DNA of 12,765 bases. Origin: Parvularia atlantis (lineage: Eukaryota > Opisthokonta > Rotosphaerida). The translations under genes and the position numbers were made by a program. The DNA lies in contig CALSCO010000320.1 of the NCBI GenBank assembly GCA_943704415.1, forward strand, positions 1 through 12,765, in the 5' to 3' direction. The notes under the pieces are model-generated. The model was not told the origin of the DNA, made no database searches, and saw only the letters and a list, made by a program, of their open reading frames with translations. Each line of letters starts with the position of its first letter. Within the stretch, counting starts at the first letter, position 1. Shown here one piece after another: positions 7,227-12,765 of the stretch.

Positions 7227-7357
7227 CGCGCTCCCATGTGTGTCCCGCCGTGTTGTACATGTCGACGATATGGTACCCTCAAGATCGAAGCTGAGTTCGG
7301 AGGTTCCCTCACTGGCACTAACGTAGCGAGTTCTTTACCTCCCACACGACCGATAGC
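7227..7357 (+). other. Intergenic region between bZIP stop and Nup82 start
   Basis: A 131-bp tandem gap, less GC-rich than its surroundings. It must hold the bZIP 3' end and the Nup82 promoter. I see no AATAAA, TATA box or RNA gene; the GGTTCC near 7302 does not fit a tRNA fold. Confidence 0.5.
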
Positions 7358-10351
7358 ATGGCGCTCGAAGCCGTCGCGCAGGCCGTCCGCGCATACCTCG
7401 ACCGCGCCGCCGCCCCGGCCGACGACCCGCCACTGCTGACGCAGGTGTGTGCCGCCGTGCGCCCGCCCGCGCACGGCCTGACCGCGGGCCGCAGAACCTG
7501 CTCGCGGTGCGCAGCAGCGAGCTGTTTGTGGCAGGCGCGCGCGGCATCGCCGTCTTCGACCTGCGCCGCTGGCGTCCGGGCGACGACGCGGCGACGACGA
7601 CGGGATCCGGGCGGCCGACGCAGCAGACGCTGCTGTGGCCCGAGCGCATGGCGCGCGTGCGCGGCCTCGTCGTCAACGACAAGGGCACGTGGGCCGCCGT
7701 GCTCGTCCAGGACGGCACCGTGCACGTCGCGGCCGTGGGCCACCGGCGCCTGGCCAAGCACCGCGACGTCACGTGCAAGTGCGCGCAGACAAGCCATCCG
7801 CGCGCGTGGCCTGACTCACACCGTCCGCAGGTGGACGACGCTCGCGGGCGCGCACCTGGCTGACCCGGCCGTCGAGGTGCTCAAGGCGGCGTGGCACCCG
7901 CTGTCGGAGCATGACACGCATCTGCTGCTGCTGCTCAGCGGCAGCGTGCTCTGGTGCGCCGCGTGCCCCCCTTGTGCGTATGCGTGCCTGCTTGACATGC
8001 CGTGCGCGCCGCAGCATCTACGATGTCGCCGCCGACCACGACCAGCCCGAGACGACGATCGCCCTCCGCGGCGGTGTCCGCGACAACGGCCGTGGCACCA
8101 AGTCGCCCGGGCAGCCGGTGTCGTCGTCGCCGCAGCGTGGCCGCTTCGCCGCTCCGCTCGATGACGACCACAGCGACGACGACGACGATAACCACGCCGA
8201 CGACGCCGAGGCCGTGTCGTTTGCGATCGGCCGAGGCGAGGCCTGGACGGCGCTGACGGTCTATGTGCTACTGCGGGACGGCCGCGTGGGTGCCGTGTGC
8301 CCCGTCCTGCCTAGCGGCAGCGCCGTCGCGTTCGAGCAGCTGCGCGCGTGCGAAGCCGTCCTGCGCAGCGGTGGGGCCACGGCGCTGCAGCTGGAGTGGC
8401 TGCGCCAACTCGAGTGCAGCCTGTCGTCGGCGCTCGGCCCAGGCGTGCTTGTCGTCAAGTGCGCCCGCCCGTGCGCTCCTCATAGATGCATGCTCACCGT
8501 GTGAATTAGGGCGCCCGAGGACCTGCGGCGCCTGCGCCCCGTCCTGCAGCCGCTTCAACAGCCGCAGTCCCTACAGCCGAGCACCGCCAGCGTCGCCGCG
8601 TCAGACATCGCCTTTGTGCCGGGCGTCGTCGCGGTCTTGGCGACGGCGTTCACGGACGGCGTCATCACTGCAGCCGCGCTGCTCGGCCAACCACAGCCGC
8701 GCTGGGCGAGCGCGTCCTCGGGCAGGGTGAGTTCGAGCATGCAGGCTTGTTGGGGGCTGACGCTGACGTTGTCGGCGTGCGGCAGACGCCACCACCGCAG
8801 GCGCAGCAACTGCTGGCGCTGGCGACGGTCGACTGCGCCCTGGGACGCGCGCACGCCGACCTAGACAGCGCCGTGCGTGGCACAAAGCAAGGGCCCGACT
8901 GTGCACTCTGAACGTTCGCCCGAGCAGGTACTGCTGACGTTAGACGAGTCACTCGACCGCGACGCAGGCGAGGCCGGCGGCGATGCGTCGGTCACGCTGC
9001 TGGCCAGCCACGGTCGCGGGGCGCACGCCTTGGCGCTGCCGTCGCTCGACGGTGCGCAGGACCCTCGCGCCCCCCCCGTCTAGCCGGCCTGACATCGTGC
9101 GCAGGCTTGAGCGACGGCGTGGCCGACCTGGAACTCTGGGAGCAGCTGCGCGCGCGATCACTGCTGGAGACCGACGGCCGGTGCGCTCGGTGCCTGAGCT
9201 TGCCCGCACACTGCGATCGCTCACGCACTGCAGCAACTTGGTCTTCTTGCTCGGCTTTGCCGTCGTGCGCGACCTCGTGCGCGGCCACGCGGCCCTAGCC
9301 CTGACGCACAAGCACGAACTGCACGTGCTCACGCTGAACGGGCCGGACGGCCCGGCCGAGGACGCGTACAAGCCGGTCAGCCATGGCGTAAGCCCGGCGC
9401 GCGTGTCCAGCGGCAAGCCGACGCCGTTCGAGACCAAGATCGACGGCGTGCTGGCGCAAGTTGAGGCGCAGGTGGCGTGCACACGCGCTGCGCACGGGCG
9501 CTGACGGCTCCCCCGACGGCAGATGCGCCCAGTGATCGATGACAAGTTCAACGAGGCGGGCCTGGCCGACGTGCTGAGCAAGCACAAGCAGAAGATCGTG
9601 GCTGGCCCGCTGCGTGTGCTCGAGCAGGAGATCCAGCACCAGTGCGCTGTCCGCTCGACGCCTGCGGCGGTGCTCATCGCGCGCGATTGCACAGACGTGC
9701 CCAGCTCGACACCATTGCGAGCAAGCAGAGCGACCAGGTGCGCCCTTCCCTGTGGCTGGTCTGGCTAGCCGCTCACGCCGTCGGCAGCTCATGAAGCTTG
9801 CGGGAGACGTGCGCGACTGCGGCTCCAGGACGGCCCAACTGCAGGCGCGGCTGGACAAGACGCGCGGCTGGGTGCAAAAGTACCAGGCGCAGGTCGAGGC
9901 GCTGCTGCTGATCGGTGCGCGCTTCGCACGCTTTGTGGCCTCGCCGCGTCTCACGTGCACTCGTCAGTGGCCGACATGCGCCCCGTCATCAGCGACCAGG
10001 AGCGCCATTACTTCCAGTTCCTGCGCGACCTCCACCGCGAGAAGCGCGTGCTGCATCAGCGCTTGACGCGGGTGCGCGCGTGAGTTCGCAGTAGCGCAGC
10101 TCACGCGCGGAGCAATCACAGGTTCGCGTGAGCATGGACGAGAGCGACGTCTCTGCGCTGCCCGAGCCTGTGCGTCCGGGTGCGGCGCAGCTCGAGTCGC
10201 TCACCGCGATGCTCAACGACAAGTGCGCCCGCGTTGGCGGCCGTGCCGCAGCGTCGCGTCTGACGTGCTGCGCAGCACCGGCACGGTCCAAGACCTCTCG
10301 GCGCGCCTGGAGAGCGTGCGCATGCTTGTCGAGGCCATTCCAGAGGTGTAG
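7358..10351 (+). CDS. NUP82: Nup82/Nup88-family nucleoporin
   Basis: Fifteen exons: 7358-7444, 7495-7772, 7831-7953, 8015-8458, 8510-8726, 8786-8872, 8928-9051, 9105-9180, 9234-9471, 9523-9641, 9695-9737, 9788-9914, 9968-10071, 10122-10222, 10276-10351; about 747 aa, close to yeast Nup82 and human Nup88. The N-terminal part is beta-propeller-like, with ELFVAGARGIAVFDLRRW and the W-HPLS signature (143-147, AAWHPLSEHDTHLLLLL), then CIYDV, an acidic Asp loop, VTLLASHGRGAHALALPSL and LLGFAVVRDLVRGHAALALT. From about residue 559 the sequence is helical and charged, a coiled coil (VLEQEIQHQ, LQARLDKTRGWVQKYQAQVEALL, HYFQFLRDLHREKRVLHQRL). Nup82/88 anchors the mRNA-export platform on the cytoplasmic face of the nuclear pore with Nup159 and Nsp1. 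The intron 2 donor may be 7773 (GTGCAA) or 7779 (GTGCGC); both are in frame. Family assignment rests on motif order. Confidence 0.82.
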
Positions 10352-10480
10352 AGGAAAGAGAGCACAGAACTTGCTCACACAAACTGACGCAGCACTGACG
10401 CACAATCCGTGCAAAAAGATGCCCGCTCGCGGCCGCCGCGCTTGCACGGCCCGCGCCCTCCGCCGCCGCCGCCGCGCACA
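10352..10480. other. Convergent intergenic region, Nup82 and annexin 3' ends
   Basis: A 129-bp gap between convergent stop codons. It is locally A-rich just after the Nup82 stop (GAGGAAAGAGAGCACAG) and GC-rich towards the annexin. No canonical poly(A) signal and no gene is visible, so the two 3' UTRs probably overlap. Confidence 0.55.
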
Positions 10481-12763
10481 TCACTGGCCCACGAGCATGA
10501 GCAGCAGCTTCTCGTAGTCGCCGCTCGTCTCGTTCTTGAGCCAGTGCGGCAGCGTCTTCTGGTACAACTTGACAAACTCCTCCTGCGTGCCGCGCGACAA
10601 AAGATCAGCGGCACGCACGCTCGGCGCCGCGCGTCGGCGCACCTTGATCTCGACCATGTCGATCTCGCAGCGCGACGAGACGATGCGCTTGAGCGTGCTG
10701 CAGGGCGAGGCGCGGCGTCATCGTCAGCGACAGCGACAGGGAGCGGCACACGCACCGGTCGTCCGTGCCTACGCCCTTCATCGACTTGTACAGGCGCTCG
10801 GCAAAGTACGCGTGATGGTTGCGCACGCTCTTGACTGCGCAGCAGAGTCAGGGCCTGCACGCGCGCAGCAGCGCACACACGCGCACACCAACGGCGAGCA
10901 TGGCCTCACGGATGTCGCCCGACATCTCGGTCTCGATCGCCTTCTCGATGTCGCGGCTGGAGATCTTTGCGTACTCGTTGAACGTGGCTACGCGGCGGCC
11001 GGAATGAGGCCCCTGCGCCCGGCACGGGCAGCCACGAAGGCGCACCGCGGAGCTGTGCGTTGCTGCGCGTCGCCAGGATCTGGTTGAACTTGCTCTCGTC
11101 CGTGCCCCAGCGCGCCTCGCCTGCGCCGGCCCGCGCACGTCAGACGAGCACACGCGGCACGTGTAGCCGTACCGGCGTTGTACAGCGCGGCCGCGTCAGC
11201 ACGCGCGCGGTCGATGTCGACGTACTCGGACTCATCGCGCATGGCCTGCACGTCGCGGGCGTCAAGACACGGCCGCGCCCGGCCGTGCTAGCCACCGTCA
11301 GGATCGACAGCAGGAACTTGCGCAGGTGGCCGCCCGTCTCGCTCGCGACCGTCTTCTCGAGGTCCTTGTTGAACTCTGAACGGCAGCTCAGCGACGCGCA
11401 CAATGGCGCGCACAGCACGGCACGCACGGTTCTTGAACGCGGCCTTGAACTCGTTGATCTCAGCGTTCGAGCGCGTGCAGATGATCTCGATCAGCATGTG
11501 CTCGTCGCAGCCCGCGCCTTCCATGGCCTGGCGCCGCGTCAGCACTCGCGCGAAAGCAAACAGGTCCGCACTGCACCTTGTTGAGGTTGTACGCGTCGCC
11601 CTCCGCCGGCAGCCTGTACGTGCGCGCACGCACATGAGCGTCAAAGTTTGTTTGTCGTTGGCGCGAGGCAACCAGGCGCACATGAAACGGTGGCGGATCA
11701 GGCTCATGAAATCGCCGCCGAGCTCCGACTCGAGCTTCTCCAGCAGGAACTTGCCAAACATCTGCTTGTAGGTCAGCGCGACCTGGTTGAGCTGGTGGCT
11801 CGTGCGGCGGCCGACGATCTGCATGATCGCGTTGTGGTCGGAGCCTGAGCGCCGGACGCGTGTCAGCATGAGCGCATGGCGGCTGTCGAGGGGGCGCACC
11901 GATGCCCTTCATGGCCTTCTTGAGCTTGTCGGCGTCGTCCTCCGGGTTGAATGGCGAGAACGGCACGACGGTCGGGTGGCCGCGCGACTTGGGCGGGCCG
12001 GCTGTGCGTGCGGCGTGAGCGACAAACAGGCGCGACAGATGCGGCCAGCACACGCACTGGCCGCCTGCGGCTGATGCGGCTGCTGCGACGGCGGCTGCTG
12101 CGACATCATCGGGTACGGCGACGTCGCGGCGGGCGGCACGCCGCCGTACTGCTGCGCGGGCGGGGCGCCGTAGCCGGGCTGCGCCACAGGCGGAGCGCTG
12201 TAGCCGGGCTGCGCCACAGGCGGGGCGCCGTAGCCGGGCTGCGCCACAGGCGGGGCGCCGTAGCCGGGCTGGCCATAGGCCGGCTGGCCGGCCGCGGGAG
12301 CCGCGTAGCCGGGCTGGCCGTAGGCCGGCTGACCCGCGGGCGGAGCGCCGTAGCCGGGCTGGCCGTGGCCGGGCTGGCCGTACTGCGGCTGGCCGGGCTG
12401 GCCGTAGCCGGGCTGGCCATACTGCGGCTGGCCGTGGCCGGGCTGGTTGTGGCCGGGCTGGCCATACTGCGGCTGGCCGTGGCCGGGCTGGCCGTACTGC
12501 GGCTGGCCGGGCTGGCCGTAGCCGGGCTGGCCATACTGCGGCTGCTGCTGCGCGCGCAGGCTCGTGCCGCAGACGACGCAGAACTGCGCGCCGCACGTGC
12601 GGGCCGATCAGGTCACACATCACGCGCACACGCGCGCGCCCGCCACCAGCCCGGCCACTCCGCCCCCTCCCGCCACCGCGGGCACGCGCAGCGACGAGCG
12701 AGATGCGCCGTCGTCGTCATCCCACACGTGCGGGCTCTTTCCTTGGAACGTTTTCAACCGGGG
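10481..12763 (-). CDS. Annexin with long N-terminal YGQPG repeat region (5' end unresolved)
   Basis: Supported minus-strand exons: 12583-12058, 12001-11900, 11844-11682, 11613-11577, 11527-11428, 11375-11296, 11245-11173, 11120-11046, 10987-10889, 10834-10756, 10697-10643, 10582-10481; 496 aa in continuous phase. The first encodes FCVVCGTSL then about 150 residues of Tyr/Gly/Gln/Pro repeats. Four annexin repeats follow: [52 protein letters not shown] with acidic EIDMVEIK, ending [14 protein letters not shown]. Only repeat 4 keeps a clear GxGT-plus-acidic type II calcium site; repeats 1 and 2 have Ser or Cys in place of Thr. Annexins bind acidic phospholipids in a calcium-dependent way at cell membranes. 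An upstream exon is needed: an open frame 12763-12632 with donor GTGTGC fits phase and intron size (48 nt), but has no Met in the window. An ATG at 12720 is in another frame and needs a weaker acceptor. Confidence 0.9.
12176..12265. repeat. Three tandem 30-bp repeats in the annexin N-terminus
   Basis: Three head-to-tail 30-bp units (12176-12205, 12206-12235, 12236-12265). Units 2 and 3 are identical; unit 1 differs at two positions. On the minus strand each encodes a ten-residue unit, [11 protein letters not shown]. Degenerate copies continue on both sides. Confidence 0.9.
12357..12544. repeat. 74-bp perfect direct repeat in the annexin YGQPG region
   Basis: 12357-12430 is repeated without mismatch at 12471-12544, offset 114 bp (38 codons, in frame), with related GGCTGGCC-based units between. 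It encodes [13 protein letters not shown]-type sequence on the minus strand. The perfect match suggests a recent in-frame segmental duplication, or an assembly effect within the repeat. Confidence 0.85.
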
Positions 12764-12765
12764 GG
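12584..12765 (-). other. Candidate upstream intron and exon of the annexin gene at the window edge
   Basis: A 48-nt candidate intron (12631-12584) has donor GTGTGC, branch CCTGATC and acceptor GCGCGCAG, in keeping with the other introns. The frame that fits runs open from 12763 to 12632 and reads [20 protein letters not shown] then a Val/Gly/Ala-rich stretch. It has no Met in the window, so it would have to continue past the right edge. The alternative is that this is 5' UTR or promoter with a start at 12720. Confidence 0.35.

Noticed and set aside
7253-7262. Pumilio-type TGTACATG site in the bZIP 3' UTR
   Set aside because: It differs from the UGUANAUA consensus at the last position and a single short site is expected by chance.
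7255-7330. Possible tRNA or small RNA in the less GC-rich gap before Nup82
   Set aside because: GGTTCC alone is not enough: I could not find a matching A box, acceptor stem or anticodon arm.
1726-10351. A nuclear-envelope gene cluster (Ima1 plus Nup82)
   Set aside because: The two genes are on opposite strands with two unrelated genes between them, so the pairing is probably chance.
12176-12544. CRISPR-like array of short repeats
   Set aside because: The repeats are coding, in frame, without unique spacers, and lie in a eukaryotic annexin gene.
11460-12629. 389-codon minus-strand ORF over the annexin N-terminus
   Set aside because: It is a shifted frame of the annexin repeat exon: the Arg/Ala/Pro repeats come from the same DNA repeats, and it breaks the annexin core reading.

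Overview
This window looks like nuclear DNA of a GC-rich, intron-dense fungus. It is most likely a basidiomycete; Ustilaginomycotina such as Malassezia would fit, but the sequence alone does not prove the genus. The reasons are a very high G+C content (about two thirds by eye), genes broken by many introns of about 41-68 nt, CTGAC/CTCAC/CTAAC-type branch points, very short intergenic gaps, and a gene set that is clearly eukaryotic. I see no bacterial, phage or transposon genes, no tRNA or rRNA and no CRISPR array. Because stop codons are rare at this base composition, most long uninterrupted ORFs are shadows. The real genes had to be assembled exon by exon from conserved protein motifs and splice phase.

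Layout, left to right. (1) 69-260 (-): first exon of a gene running off the left edge, resembling the N-terminus of a vigilin/Scp160 KH-domain protein. It shares a 255-bp divergent promoter, holding a perfect heat-shock-type element, with (2) 516-1457 (+): a Ral-type small GTPase, 196 aa after removal of six introns, ending in a CIIL prenylation box. (3) 1726-3764 (-): an Ima1/TMEM201 (Samp1/NET5) inner-nuclear-membrane protein, 8 exons, about 555 aa, with a four-CxxC N-terminal zinc domain and several membrane helices. (4) 3798-5357 (-): an aldo-keto reductase, 11 exons, 333 aa, with an intact D-Y-K-H catalytic tetrad; its stop codon is only 33 bp from the start of gene 3. A 271-bp divergent promoter separates it from (5) 5629-7226 (+): an acidic bZIP transcription factor of 513 aa with a hydrophobic segment near residues 396-411, so possibly membrane-tethered. 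(6) 7358-10351 (+): a Nup82/Nup88-family nucleoporin, 15 exons, about 747 aa. (7) 10481 to about 12763 (-): an annexin with four core repeats and a long Tyr-Gly-Gln-Pro repeat region; its first exon is unresolved at the right edge.

The genes do not form one pathway. Ima1 and Nup82 both act at the nuclear envelope, and Ral and annexin both act at membranes, but nothing in the layout shows co-regulation. The clearest unusual features concern splicing: about 35 of the 50 introns I could model begin GTGCG, and three introns appear to use GC-AG borders. The unspliced Ral gene is open from start to stop and keeps the same CIIL end. I did not find a convincing wholly new multi-gene system. The best leads are the candidate membrane-anchored bZIP, the GC-AG introns, and the annexin N-terminus (CxxCG motif plus expanded repeat).
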